Shown here: positions 8,776 through 19,685 of the stretch, one piece after another | How the letters are laid out: each line of letters opens with the position of its first letter | Position numbering within the stretch: position 1 is the first letter of the stretch | NCBI GenBank assembly: GCA_963811225.1 | Contig: CAWEQO010000002.1 | Span: 248,001-312,000 of the forward strand | Reading direction: 5' to 3' | DNA from: CAWEQO01 sp963811225 | GTDB taxonomy: Bacteria > Chloroflexota > Anaerolineae > Anaerolineales > Anaerolineaceae | DNA: 64,000 nucleotides | Translations under genes and position numbers: made by a program | Notes under the pieces: generated by a model | The model's input: only the letters and a program-made list of their open reading frames with translations | Database searches by the model: none | What the model was told of the DNA's origin: nothing

Positions 8776-8964
8776 CTACAGCGCGCTCCGGCGCAGCGGA
8801 TCGCTGGGCGCGGGCTCCTGCTCTTCCAGTTCGTGCAGGGTTTCGATGTCTTGCTGCAGGTTGCGAGTCCGCACAATCAGGCTGAATACGTAGATGATCA
8901 TCACGCTGAAGATCACCGCATACCCGGCGATCATATAGTTGAGGTAGGGAGGGGTGGTTGGCAT
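8776..8964 (-). CDS. ccmD: CcmD-like small haem exporter subunit
   Basis: This 62-residue protein has one transmembrane helix (about 10-31, YMIAGYAVIFSVMIIYVFSL) and a charged, probably helical tail. That layout and the position directly after ccmC fit the CcmD family, which helps release holo-CcmE from the CcmABC complex. Sequence conservation in this family is low, so the call depends mainly on size, topology and context. It is the last gene of the minus-strand maturation operon. Confidence 0.75.
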   Translation of the reverse strand: MPTTPPYLNYMIAGYAVIFSVMIIYVFSLIVRTRNLQQDIETLHELEEQEPAPSDPLRRSAL

Positions 8965-9039
8965 GGGATTCTCCTTTAGGAACCAGCTTTCCGCAAAAAA
9001 GTGAACCAGGAGTAGAAAGCGGGAAATACTCTCTGTTCT

Positions 9040-9738
9040 CTACTCACTGAGTTTAATCCTTAGCTCCTCCACTTTATCCGCCAGGAAGCCCAGGCGGACG
9101 CGGTGCCAAAGGATGTCGGCGAAAATGACCGTGAAGGTCAGCAGGCTGAACAGGAAGGTGCGCACCATGTCGGTGGACATGTCGAAGCCGCCCTCGGCGG
9201 TGGGGCTGCTGCTGCCGATGACGACCGGGTGGATGGTGCGCAGCAGGCGGATGGAGAGGAAGGTCAGCGGCACGGTCAGCACGGCCACGATGGCGTAGAC
9301 CGCGCCGAAGCGAGCCCGGCGCTCGGGGTCTTCGATGCCGGCGCGCAGCATCAGGTAGGCCGCGTAGGCCAGCTCCATGATCGTGATCGAGGTCAGGCGC
9401 GGGTCCCACTGCCACCAGGTGTTCCAGGTGGGCCGGGCCCAGATGGAACCGGTGACGATGGTGATCAGGGTGAACACCATGCCCACCTCCACGCCCGCCA
9501 GCGAGATCACGTCCCACTTATGGCTGCGGGTGACCAGGTAGACGCCCCCAACGACTGCGGCGAGGATGAACGAGAGCATCCCCACCCAGGCCGCCGACAC
9601 GTGGAAGTAGAAGATCTTCTGCACGTAACCGGTGGTGACGTCGACGGACGTGAAGAAGAACACCAGTATCGTCGCAACCGCCAGCAGGGCGATGGCTGCG
9701 CCGTCAAGGATTTTAAGAGTGAGGGGTTTGGTTTGCAT
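9040..9738 (-). CDS. ccmC: Haem exporter protein CcmC
   Basis: The 232-residue polytopic membrane protein carries the haem-handling Trp-rich motif (TWNTWWQWDPRLT, near residue 105) typical of CcmC and CcmF. Conserved histidines flank it, in YFHVSAAWVG and RTIHPVV. CcmC presents haem for covalent attachment to CcmE on the outer face of the membrane. It sits between ccmB and ccmD. Confidence 0.95.
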   Translation of the reverse strand: MQTKPLTLKILDGAAIALLAVATILVFFFTSVDVTTGYVQKIFYFHVSAAWVGMLSFILAAVVGGVYLVTRSHKWDVISLAGVEVGMVFTLITIVTGSIWARPTWNTWWQWDPRLTSITIMELAYAAYLMLRAGIEDPERRARFGAVYAIVAVLTVPLTFLSIRLLRTIHPVVIGSSSPTAEGGFDMSTDMVRTFLFSLLTFTVIFADILWHRVRLGFLADKVEELRIKLSE

Positions 9739-9824
9739 AAAGACCTTTCAAACAAGAGATTAGCGAGCGGTCTGTCTCCCAGAAATCTGGTTTTCTGGAG
9801 CAGAGAGGGGTTATCGTTCTGCTC

Positions 9825-10571
9825 TCATTCCTCCACCACATAATCGAACACCATAAAAGCGATCGACGTGACAACCACGTCGTAAACCAGCATGAGGTTG
9901 AGCCAGGGGGCGATGTCCTCCATCGGGAAGGCCTGCAGGAAGCCGCCGCTGGCCTTGACCGCCGAGATCAGCAGCGGGACGACCACCGGGAACAGCAGGA
10001 TCGGCAGCAGGATGTCGCGGGTTCGGGCCTGCACGGCCATGGCCGCCAGCAGTGTGCCGACCGCCACGTAGCCCTCGACCCCCAGCAGGATGACCAGCAG
10101 CAGCCCCGGCCGGAACAGGTTGACGTTGTAGAGCACCGTGTAGACCGGCAGGATGATGGCCGCCACCAGCAGGATAAACATCAGGTTCGAGAGCGCCTTG
10201 CCGAAGTAAATGGCGGTGCGGTCGACCGGGGCCAACAGCAGGCCGTCCAGGCAGCCGCGGTCCTTCTCGACCGCCATCGAGCGGTTCAGGCCGAGCGTCC
10301 CGGCGAAGACGAAGGTGACCCACAGCACGCCCGCAGTGACGTTGGCGCGTGCGCTGGCATCCAATTCGAGGGCGAAGTTGAAAATGAAGATCACAAGCAG
10401 GGCGAAGACCAGCATGCCGGAAAGCAGCTCGCGCGAGCGCCACTCGGCGGCCAGGTCTTTCCAGACGATGGCGAGCATGGCGTTGAGGAAGGAGGCGAAG
10501 TTCGAAGTTTCAGACTTCAAATTTCGCTCGGACGCGAGCGACTTCTGCTCTTTCCGGTTCTCCACGCTCAT
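9825..10571 (-). CDS. ccmB: Haem exporter protein CcmB (ABC permease)
   Basis: The 248-residue product has six hydrophobic segments and the family-typical GTLGLNRSMAVEKDRG segment with LLLAPVDRTAIYFGK. It forms the membrane subunit of the CcmABCD complex, whose ATP hydrolysis releases holo-CcmE. Its ATG overlaps the ccmA stop (ATGA), indicating translational coupling. The N-terminal ~20 residues are charged and variable. Confidence 0.93.
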   Translation of the reverse strand: MSVENRKEQKSLASERNLKSETSNFASFLNAMLAIVWKDLAAEWRSRELLSGMLVFALLVIFIFNFALELDASARANVTAGVLWVTFVFAGTLGLNRSMAVEKDRGCLDGLLLAPVDRTAIYFGKALSNLMFILLVAAIILPVYTVLYNVNLFRPGLLLVILLGVEGYVAVGTLLAAMAVQARTRDILLPILLFPVVVPLLISAVKASGGFLQAFPMEDIAPWLNLMLVYDVVVTSIAFMVFDYVVEE

Positions 10572-11272
10572 CGCTCTCTCTCCAGCGTTTCCCGATAGAA
10601 CTTCAACAACCCGTCCGCAGGGACGTCTGCACGACGGGCGGAGCCCAGGAACTTGCCGTGCGAGAGGATGTCGAAGCGGGCAGCCAGCCCGGCGGCACGC
10701 GCCAGGTCGTGGGAGGTCATGACGATCGTATGGCCGCGCTGGGCCACCGAGCGCAGGACGTTATCGAGCATCTCGGCTGCGTCCTGATCGAGGCCGGTAT
10801 GCGGCTCGTCCAGCAGGAGCACATCCGGCTCGTGCAGCACGGCCCGGCCGATGGCCAAACGCTGCTGCATGCCGCGCGAGTAGGTGCGCACCAGGTCGCG
10901 GCGGCGAGCGGACAGGCCGATCAGCTCCAGCACCGCGTCGATGCGGGCGGGCAGGTCGGGCAGGGAATACATGCGCCCATAGAAGCGCAAGTTCTCCTCG
11001 GCGGTCAGTTCACCGTACACCAGCGGCTGGTGCGAGACCACACCCAGGCGCCTGCGCACGGCGGCGGCCTGCTGCGGCAGAGCGTAACCGCCGATGCGCA
11101 CCTCGCCAAACGTTGGCCGCGACAGCGAAGCCAGGATGCGCAGGAAGGTCGTCTTCCCGGCGCCGTTCGGCCCCAGGATCGCGACGAACTCGCCCGGCGA
11201 AGCCTGGAAATCCAGGCCGCGCAAGACGGTCTTAGGACCGAAGCGTTTGGTGAGGTGGTGAACCTGGATCAT
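10568..11272 (-). CDS. ccmA: ABC ATPase CcmA
   Basis: The 234-residue ATPase has Walker A (GPNGAGKTTFLR), a signature motif degenerated to YSRGMQQRLAIGRA, and Walker B (VLLLDEPHTGLD). It couples ATP hydrolysis to release of haem-loaded CcmE from CcmCD. It is followed in an overlap by ccmB. The length is normal for the family. Confidence 0.95.
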   Translation of the reverse strand: MIQVHHLTKRFGPKTVLRGLDFQASPGEFVAILGPNGAGKTTFLRILASLSRPTFGEVRIGGYALPQQAAAVRRRLGVVSHQPLVYGELTAEENLRFYGRMYSLPDLPARIDAVLELIGLSARRRDLVRTYSRGMQQRLAIGRAVLHEPDVLLLDEPHTGLDQDAAEMLDNVLRSVAQRGHTIVMTSHDLARAAGLAARFDILSHGKFLGSARRADVPADGLLKFYRETLERER

Positions 11273-11300
11273 AATATTTCCAGAGAGCAGTAACCGCTCT

Positions 11301-12656
11301 CTACTCTCGGTTCTCCAGTTTCTTTTTCTTCAACTTTTCCTTCAACTCGGCTCTTCTCTCCTGATAGGCGTCCAAGGGGAGCTGGCCGGAGCGATAGAGG
11401 TCGTCGAGGGTCACAATCGCGTCGAGCAGCTCATCCATGGGCGGCAGGGGCTCGGCCGGGGCGGCGGCAGGCTCGGGCTGGGGCAGAGCCATCTGGCGGC
11501 GGCGGTAGAGCCACAGGCCGCTGACGCCGAGGACGATGAAGAACACCGCTCCCCCGAACAGCAGGCCGGCGATTGTGCCGCTGTTGAATGCCGCCGCGGT
11601 GCGCAATCTGCCCGAAAGCGTCATCTGCACCGGCTGTCCGGCCGACAGATCGTTGGCCCCGTACAGGTCGATATTGGCGCCCTCGATCGACTGCTGCCCC
11701 ATGGTTTGCAGTTGATCGCTTTGCAGGCGCACACCTTCCTCGGAAGGCAGCATCACCATCATCGACTGCACCGGGAGCGGCATCATCAGCGAGAGCGGCA
11801 GCTTGCGGTCGTACTGCAGGCTGTAGACCAGCAGGATCTGGTTGGCATCCGATCCGGGCATGAGCGGGGTCATCGTGGGATCGTCTGTCAGGGAGACGAT
11901 GTGACGCTCGCCGGGCGTAACGTTCTCCAGCTGCTCGAAGGTCGCTCCTTCGGCAGGCCGGAACTGCATCAGAGCCACCTGGTCGGTTGGATTGGTGATC
12001 ATGAACAGCTCGGAGACACGCACCTGATCGGGCTGGGGGAACTGGAAGAACACGTGCAGCTTGGATGCGCTCAGCTGGGCGTGATCGTTGGTGGTCTCAT
12101 AGATCGCCAGGGGCAGGTCGGTCTGCCGGCCGGCCGGCAGGGCGGGCGATTGGAGCATGGTGGAGAGGTAGCGCTGATCCTGGTAATCGGCAAAAGCCAC
12201 GTACACCCGCCCGGCAGCCAGGTCGATGCCGTTGATGGTGCAGGTCTGGTCGGATTGGAGCGTGCAAGTGTACTGGGTGGCTGGCTGCATCTGGTCGAAG
12301 CCCTGCAGGGTCACCTCCAGCCCGGCGGGCGCTTCACCGCCGGAACCGTTGCTGACCTTGATCTGCACGCTGGCCTTCTGCGCCTCCGCGGGTTGGCTTT
12401 CGGCGGCGGGCTGCTGCCCCTTCCCGGCCTGACCGGGTTGGGAGGCGGCCAGGCTGTCCTGCGGGGCGATCGAACCAGGCACAAAGCCCAACGTGCGCAC
12501 GTAAGCGGCCAGCGACCAGCGCAGATCAGGTTTGAGCGAGTTGGCGTAAGCGGGCATCTCGCTGCCGACGCCGGCGGTGATGGCCTGATAGATGTCCTCG
12601 TCTGAAAGCTGCGCCAGGCTGGACGGGTTGGTCCAGTCGGGCAGAGGGTCGCTCAG
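11301..12656 (-). CDS. C-terminal part of frameshifted dihaem cytochrome c membrane protein
   Basis: This continues the reading of the gene starting at 13200 after an apparent +1 shift near 12655. The first in-frame residues (LSDPLPDWTNPSSLAQLSDE) complete the second cytochrome c fold, including the usual MPAYANSLKPD axial-Met region. A long extracytoplasmic beta-rich domain follows, then one transmembrane helix (FGGAVFFIVLGVSGLWLY) and a cytoplasmic tail ending in a SHOCT-like segment (LDDLYRSGQLPLDAY) and a Lys/Glu-rich end. An independent start is unlikely: the only upstream GTG (12695) is out of frame with the cytochrome. The function is probably electron transfer. Confidence 0.7.
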   Translation of the reverse strand: MSDPLPDWTNPSSLAQLSDEDIYQAITAGVGSEMPAYANSLKPDLRWSLAAYVRTLGFVPGSIAPQDSLAASQPGQAGKGQQPAAESQPAEAQKASVQIKVSNGSGGEAPAGLEVTLQGFDQMQPATQYTCTLQSDQTCTINGIDLAAGRVYVAFADYQDQRYLSTMLQSPALPAGRQTDLPLAIYETTNDHAQLSASKLHVFFQFPQPDQVRVSELFMITNPTDQVALMQFRPAEGATFEQLENVTPGERHIVSLTDDPTMTPLMPGSDANQILLVYSLQYDRKLPLSLMMPLPVQSMMVMLPSEEGVRLQSDQLQTMGQQSIEGANIDLYGANDLSAGQPVQMTLSGRLRTAAAFNSGTIAGLLFGGAVFFIVLGVSGLWLYRRRQMALPQPEPAAAPAEPLPPMDELLDAIVTLDDLYRSGQLPLDAYQERRAELKEKLKKKKLENRE

Positions 12657-13200
12657 ACTCGGCCGCGCGCAAGCCTGCGCCACTGCCGGTCTCACCGTGG
12701 CAGTCTTGGCAGAGCATCACGTAGGTGTTGCGGCCCTGGGCAAGCTGCGCTTTCGGCACGTTCATGGTCATCACGTAGGCCACCATGTCCCAGCGCTGGC
12801 GCTCGCTCAGCGAAGCGGAGAAGGGCGGCATGTTGCGGCTCATGCGGCCGTTGGTAATCACGTCAAACCACTCTGCCGGAGTGGCGGCGCGAGCCACCTC
12901 CGGGTCGCCGATGGCGGGCGCCGGGAGGGGCAGTTGGTCGGCCATCGCTCCGTCGCCCATGCCGGTCTCGCCGTGGCAGGGGGCGCACTTGATGGCGTAG
13001 ACGCTGCCTGCCGAGCCGGGGTCGGGCGGCATGATCGGCGCGAGCGTGGCCGAAACGGGCTGGGCGCCCTCGGACGAGTAGCCGGGCGGGGGCTGGATGT
13101 CGCCGGCCAGCGAACAGCCGGTCAGCGCCAGCAAGAAGAACACGCTCCCGGCGAGCGGCCAGAAGACTCGCGGCAGCCTGACAGGGGTTTGTGGGATCAT
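12657..13200 (-). CDS. N-terminal part of frameshifted dihaem cytochrome c lipoprotein
   Basis: The protein starts with a lipoprotein signal (LLALTGC, Cys29). Two haem c sites follow: KCAPCH at residues 72-76 and LCQDCH at 164-168. Between them NMPPFSASLSERQRWDMV provides the axial Met and the class I cytochrome C-terminal helix. Just after the second site the frame is lost and coding resumes in the next frame (to 11301). Removing one base, such as the T in GAGTCTG, restores a continuous protein. It lies inside the ccm operon and would be a client of it. The start overlaps the preceding gene by 4 nt. Confidence 0.75.
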
Positions 13201-13703
13201 ATCGAGGCTCCGCAGCGGGGGCAGAACTTATCGGACTTGCGCAGGGGCCTGCCGCAGCTGGGGCAGAAACCGGCTGTTTTTTCCTGGCGGGCGCGGCGAT
13301 GCGCCAGGATCATCCCTTCCAGTTCATCCACCGGGGCAGCGGGCATCCCGTTGCGCAGCAGCTCCACCGGCTGGCCGGAGGCGGAGCGCCCATTCCCAAT
13401 GGGCAGGGGCAGGGCTTCGAGCTGCTTGAGCACCTCGGCCCCGGTCAGGAGCAGCGCTTCACGCTGAGCGGGGTAATCGTCATCGGGAATCTTGCCCAGG
13501 GCGTAGTCGAACTCCAGCTCACGGACCGCGTTGACCAGGCGGTCGCGCTCGGCCAGCAGGGCCGAACGGCGCTGGTCCTCCGGACGGACGGCTTGCTGTG
13601 AGGCGCGCCGGCCGGTCTGGGCGGGCTCGAAGAATGGCCGGCTGATGAACACCGCAGCCACCAGGGCCAGGGCAAGGATCAGGAATAACGAACCGAAATC
13701 CAT
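13197..13703 (-). CDS. Membrane-anchored zinc-ribbon protein of the ccm operon (CcmI-like N-terminus)
   Basis: The 168-residue product has an N-terminal transmembrane helix (about 5-22), a central helical segment (LLAERDRLVNAVRELEFDYA) reminiscent of the CcmI/CycH N-terminus, and a C-terminal zinc ribbon with two CxxC pairs (CPSCGRPLRKSDKFCPRC). Its place directly after ccmG suggests a role in apocytochrome handling or complex assembly, but that is inference. No TPR repeats, which CcmI normally has, are seen. Its stop overlaps the next start. Confidence 0.65.
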   Translation of the reverse strand: MDFGSLFLILALALVAAVFISRPFFEPAQTGRRASQQAVRPEDQRRSALLAERDRLVNAVRELEFDYALGKIPDDDYPAQREALLLTGAEVLKQLEALPLPIGNGRSASGQPVELLRNGMPAAPVDELEGMILAHRRARQEKTAGFCPSCGRPLRKSDKFCPRCGASI

Positions 13704-13754
13704 ACAGTCTCCTCATTGAAAGGGCTTGCGCCGTTCAAGCCGGATTGGAAAGCT

Positions 13755-14333
13755 CTACTCCAACAACGGATCGATCTCCGACTGGATCTCCGCCAGCGAA
13801 TTAAATGGGCCCTTCTTGACGTACTGCAAGCGGCCCTGCTTGTCGATGATATACGTCTCGGGGACGCCGGTGATGCGGAACATCTGCGAGACTTTAGTGC
13901 GCAGGTCGGGGCCGTTGGGGTACGTGATGCCCCAGGTCTCCAGGTAAGCCAGCGCCTCAGGCTCGGTGTCGACGTAGTCCATGCCCAGGAAGACCACCTC
14001 ACCGCCGGGCTTGTAGTCCTGCCAGGCCTGTTCCAGGTCAGCGGCCTCGTCCTTGCAGGTCACGCACCAGGAAGCCCAGAAGTTGACCACCACCACCTTG
14101 CCTTTCAGCTCGGCGCTGTTGAAGCTCTGGCCGTCGAAGGAGGTCAGGCCGAAAGCCGGCACCTCGCTGCCGATGGTCACCGGCCCGGAGCGGACGCGCT
14201 TCATATACATGGCCGCGATGACCACCATGCCGATCAAGACCGCAAACGCCAGCACGGTCACCCAAACGGAGGGCCGCCGGGCAGTGGTCGCTGGGGGGGA
14301 TGCGCTCATTTCTTCTTCCATTAAGTTATCCAT
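13755..14333 (-). CDS. ccmG: Thioredoxin-like cytochrome c maturation protein (CcmG/ResA type)
   Basis: The 192-residue protein has one N-terminal membrane anchor (about 23-43) and an extracytoplasmic thioredoxin fold with the redox motif WASWCVTC (Cys90, Cys93). The cis-Pro loop is seen as GVPETYIID. It reduces the disulfide of apocytochrome CXXCH sites or of CcmH before haem ligation. It begins 3 nt after ccmH ends. ResA of system II is a homologue, but the surrounding ccm genes favour CcmG. Confidence 0.92.
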   Translation of the reverse strand: MDNLMEEEMSASPPATTARRPSVWVTVLAFAVLIGMVVIAAMYMKRVRSGPVTIGSEVPAFGLTSFDGQSFNSAELKGKVVVVNFWASWCVTCKDEAADLEQAWQDYKPGGEVVFLGMDYVDTEPEALAYLETWGITYPNGPDLRTKVSQMFRITGVPETYIIDKQGRLQYVKKGPFNSLAEIQSEIDPLLE

Positions 14334-14336
14334 GGC

Positions 14337-14852
14337 TTATTCTGCCTTGCGCACTTGTTCTTCAAAGCGCGCCACGTACGGGTCCTCCGAGAGGGGCTCC
14401 TCTGGAACGGGCCCGGCGGAGGCCGGGACACGCCGCATATTGCGCAGCACGCGGGCCAGGATCAACGCGCCGCCGAGGATGAACACCGGCGGGAGCACGT
14501 ACACCAGCCAGTTCAAACCGCGGCGAGGCGGCTCGGCCAGCACCCGGTCGCCGTAGTAGTTGACGAAATACTCCTTGATCTGCTGCTGGTTCTGGCCCTG
14601 CGCCAGCTTCTCGCGGATCAGGCCGCGCCACTGGGCGCAGGCCGGCGTGCCGCACACGTCCAGCGGAACGTTCTCACAAACCGGGCAGTAGAGCTGCCCG
14701 GCGATGGCGTTGACCTGATCGTCGGTGACCGGAGCGGGGGTGGGCGCCTGGGCTTGCGCTGCGCCGAACACGAGCAGCGCGCCGAGCAAGGCGAGCAGCG
14801 TGGCGAACTGCAGGAGACGGGGGTTAGCGATTTTCACTTCTTCTCTGATCAT
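14337..14852 (-). CDS. ccmH: Cytochrome c maturation protein CcmH
   Basis: The signature LYCPVCENVPLDVC supplies the CXXC pair of CcmH, which reduces or resolves apocytochrome thiols. A signal or anchor helix precedes it and a second transmembrane helix (WLVYVLPPVFILGGALILA) follows the domain, as is usual. I start at the ATG of MIREEVKIAN. An upstream start at 14918 would add 22 residues translated from an intergenic repeat, which is improbable. The gene lies 3 nt ahead of ccmG. Confidence 0.9.
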   Translation of the reverse strand: MIREEVKIANPRLLQFATLLALLGALLVFGAAQAQAPTPAPVTDDQVNAIAGQLYCPVCENVPLDVCGTPACAQWRGLIREKLAQGQNQQQIKEYFVNYYGDRVLAEPPRRGLNWLVYVLPPVFILGGALILARVLRNMRRVPASAGPVPEEPLSEDPYVARFEEQVRKAE

Positions 14853-14865
14853 GGTGTCTTTCTCT

Positions 14866-14931
14866 AGAAACCAGGTTTTTGGCGAAAAACGGTTTCTAGG
14901 GGGAAAGGTTTTGGGCAAAAACCTGGTTTCT
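14866..14931. repeat. Inverted repeat between ccmF and ccmH
   Basis: AGAAACCAGGTTTTT (14866-14880) and its exact complement (14917-14931) flank a shorter TTTCTAG repeat. Related AAACC/GGTTT fragments occur near 9780 and 8985. It resembles a short intergenic hairpin repeat and may affect operon mRNA processing. Confidence 0.6.
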
Positions 14932-14941
14932 TACGCTGATT

Positions 14942-16996
<2,055 letters not shown>

Positions 16997-17019
16997 GAGA
17001 AAGGTTTCATGGGGGGTTT

Positions 17020-17532
17020 TTAGCCTTCCGCCTGGTCGGGAACCGCGTCCTGATAGCGGGTAGGGCACTTCAACAGCAGTTCGTCGGCATAGAAGATGCC
17101 GTCGTCGCCCATCTTGCCGGTCATGATGGCCTGGGCTTCATCCTTCAACAAATCGGGCTTGACGCCGTTGTAAACCACTTGCAAGCGCGGCAAGCTGGTA
17201 TCGGTCGAGGCTGCATGGAGCACGGCTGCCAGCCCACCGGCGGCTTCGATCGCTTTGTTGTCGCCCGGAATGTGCGCGACGGTGAAGCGCAAATCGAGCG
17301 TCTTGGAATCGTATTGGATCGAATCTCCCAGGACTGCGCCGGAGACGCGTACGTCGCGCCCGGCGAACTCAGCGCCGCGAGTTTTCAGCTCTTCGACGGT
17401 CAGGTAATACTGGGCTCCGGTTGAAGTGGATGTCCAAATGAGATAGACGATCGAGGCCAGTATCAGTAACCCGCCAACGATGAACTTGGCGCGCCCCCTG
17501 GTGGCAGTTTTCATTGTGACGGCTTGCTCCAT
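17020..17532 (-). CDS. ccmE: Haem chaperone CcmE (CXXXY variant)
   Basis: The 170-residue protein has an N-terminal membrane anchor (about 17-34, FIVGGLLILASIVYLIW) and an OB-fold domain with the family segments VRVSGAVLGDSI and GIFYADELLLKCPTRY. In enterobacterial CcmE the haem-binding site is HXXXY; here Cys156 and Tyr160 form CXXXY, the variant described from archaea and some anaerobic bacteria. It is the first gene of the operon, with GGAGGT 9 nt before the ATG. The 170-bp leader ahead of it contains a palindrome at 17682-17698. Confidence 0.93.
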   Translation of the reverse strand: MEQAVTMKTATRGRAKFIVGGLLILASIVYLIWTSTSTGAQYYLTVEELKTRGAEFAGRDVRVSGAVLGDSIQYDSKTLDLRFTVAHIPGDNKAIEAAGGLAAVLHAASTDTSLPRLQVVYNGVKPDLLKDEAQAIMTGKMGDDGIFYADELLLKCPTRYQDAVPDQAEG

Positions 17533-17681
17533 ACAGGCAGTACCTCCGGTACAGGTTCATCAAAAAGCGCCTGAAACGTGCCGCTGGGCATGCCGCGGTT
17601 GCTGGGTTGTCACAACACAGCCGGCAGCACATTTCAAGCACCTTTCGTGAATTCAATCAGACTAATTCTATCTCTATTTTT

Positions 17682-17698
17682 AATCAACTAGATTAATA
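17682..17698 (-). promoter_or_regulatory. Palindrome in ccm operon promoter region
   Basis: TTAATC-AACTA-GATTAA lies about 150 bp upstream of ccmE in AT-rich DNA. A TAGAAT sequence follows on the minus strand and could serve as a -10 box. It is a candidate operator for the maturation operon; the regulator is unknown. Confidence 0.3.
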
Positions 17699-17799
17699 GA
17701 AGGTGAGAGTAGCAAGAAAGCAGGATGAGAAACAGAGAATCGTCCACAATCCGCCCGCATAAGACGCGAGATCGCCGGATTGGTTTTATATGGGCGTGG

Positions 17800-18210
17800 C
17801 GGGAATCCGCGAAACAACATGATTGTACCGGTAGGGGCACGGCGAGTAGCGCAAAACAACACAATTTAACCAATACGCAGCCGTGCCCCCACCCCCAATA
17901 AAGCGCGCGACACCATAATTGCACCGGTAGGGGCACGGCGAGTAGCGCAAGACACCACCATTTAACCAATACGCAGCCGTGCCCCCACCCCCAATAAAGC
18001 GCGCGACACCATAATTGCACCGGTAGGGGCACGGCGAGTAGCGCAAAACAACACCATTTAACCAATACGCAGCCGTGCCCCCACCCCCCCATAAGACGCC
18101 CGCATCCCCGGAAAGGCCCGTATCGTTTTCCCTTGGAAATGGTTCTGATCGATTATCGGGGCATGGCCTATTGTCTCGCGCATTCCCGCCATGCCCCCAC
18201 GGGTACAATC
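17800..18210. repeat. Palindromic repeat cluster 2 (96-bp tandem array)
   Basis: Three 56-bp palindromes lie at 17834-17889, 17930-17985 and 18026-18081, exactly 96 bp apart. They share a 40-bp spacer with AATAAAGCGCGCGACACC. A diverged unit follows (CGTTTTCCCTTGGAAATGG, then a GGGGCATGGC...GCCATGCCCC pair). The array separates the divergent ccm operon and glycosidase gene and encodes nothing credible. Confidence 0.92.
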
Positions 18211-18268
18211 CGGTTGGGGGGCGGGCCAGAGCAGTTATAATGACTGTAACCCGAATCAGGAGAGCGCA

Positions 18269-19599
18269 ATGCCGCAAGGAACCTACTATTTCCCGAATGG
18301 CTTTTTGTGGGGCGCCGCCACCTCGTCGCATCAGGTAGAGGGGCGCAACACCAACAACCAGTGGTACGCCTGGGAGCAGCAGCCCGGGCACATCTACCAG
18401 GACCAGCGCTCCGGCGTGGCCGACGACTGGTGGAGCGGGCGCTGGAAGGAGGATTTTGACCGGGCGGCCGAGGCCGGGCAGAACGCCCACCGCCTGTCGA
18501 TCGAGTGGAGCCGGGTGCAGCCCACTCCCGACCGTTGGGACGAGCAAGCCCTGGACTATTACCGTGAGATGATGCGCGGGCTGGTCAAGCGCGGCATGAC
18601 GCCTATGGTCACGCTGCACCATTTCACCGATCCGCTGTGGCTGGCCGAGCGCGGCGGCTGGGAGAGCGACGAGACGCCCGGGTTGTTTGCGGCCTATGCG
18701 GTGCGGGTGGTGGAGGCGCTGAAGGAGTACGCCAACCTGTGGGTGACGATCAACGAGCCGAACGTTTACACCTACGGCGGCTATCTGAACGGCGGCTTCC
18801 CGCCGGGCAAGAACGACACCGGGGCGGCCTACATGGTGATGCGCAATATGCTGCGCGGCCACGCCCTGGCTTATCATGCCATCCACGACGAGCAGGTGCA
18901 GGCGCGGGTGGGGCTGGCGCACCACTATCGCGGCTTCCGCCCGGCGCGGATGTGGCTGCCGATGGACCGGGTCATGGCGGGCATCCTATCGCAGAACTTC
19001 AACGAGTCCTTCGGCCGGGCGCTGGTGGACGGGCGCTTCCGCTTCATCTTTAAGGGCGAGCGCATCCCCGAAGCCGCCAAGACCCAAGACTTCATCGGGC
19101 TGAACTACTACACCACCGAACTGGTGGCCTTCAATCCCTTCAAGACCGGCGACTTCTTCACCTCGCGCGAGCTACCCCAAAGACGCGGCCCTGAGCGAGA
19201 CCGGCTTCATTGCCAACGTGCCCGCCGGAATGAAGACGGCGCTGCAGTGGGCCTACAGCTTCGGCCTGCCCATCCTGATCACCGAGAACGGCGTGGAAGA
19301 CTTCGACCGACCAGATGCGGCCGCGCTATCTGGTGGAGCACCTGCACACGGTCTGGAAGGCGCTCAACAATAACTGGCCGATCAAGGGCTACTTCCACTG
19401 GTCTTTGGTGGACAACTTCGAGTGGGAGCGCGGCTGGTCGCAGCGCTTCGGGCTGTGGGGTCTGGACCTGGACACGCAGGCGCGCATCCGCCGCAAGTCC
19501 GCCGATCTGTACGCAGCCATCTGCAAAGAGAACGCCATCTCGTATGAGATGGTGGAGAAATATGCGCCCAAGGCGCTGGAGCGGGTGTTTCCGGGGTAA
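18269..19599 (+). CDS. GH1 family beta-glucosidase (two apparent frameshifts)
   Basis: Read across two +1 shifts this is a ~440-residue family 1 glycoside hydrolase. Part one holds the N-terminal FLWGAATSSHQVEG and the acid/base motif TINEPNVYT (Glu163). Part two has the nucleophile motif LITENGVEDF. Part three (frame of 19315-19599) has GYFHWSLVDNFEWERG and the family C-terminus. Frame changes fall at CTACCCCAAAG (about 19173) and GACCGACCAG (about 19306); one surplus C at each place explains both. Such enzymes hydrolyse terminal beta-glucosides or galactosides. The start follows CAGGAG. All catalytic parts survive, so error is as likely as decay. Confidence 0.85.
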
Positions 19600-19613
19600 A
19601 GAGAGTTGAGAGT

Positions 19614-19685
19614 AGAGCGTAGAGGGGAGCCGGCCCTCACCCATCCCGCCTTGGATGGGTGAGGGCCGGCTCCCCTCTACGCTCT
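19614..19685. terminator. 33-bp perfect hairpin, bidirectional terminator
   Basis: The arms AGAGCGTAGAGGGGAGCCGG... (19614-19646) and their exact complement (19653-19685) close on CGCCTT. It lies between convergent genes, with T-rich sequence after the plus-strand arm. The perfection of the stem suggests a mobile or recently copied hairpin. Confidence 0.75.

Noticed and set aside
17533..17656. Cys-rich short frame upstream of ccmE (RLCCDNPATAACPAARFRRF)
   Set aside because: It runs out of frame into ccmE and lacks a clear ribosome site; a leader peptide cannot be excluded, but support is too weak.
17834..18081. Possible CRISPR with 56-bp repeats and 40-bp spacers
   Set aside because: The spacers are identical to each other, so this is a tandem repeat and not an immune array.
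17786..18925. 379-codon minus-strand frame spanning repeat cluster 2 and the glycosidase
   Set aside because: Half is repeat translation and half is antisense to conserved GH1 sequence.
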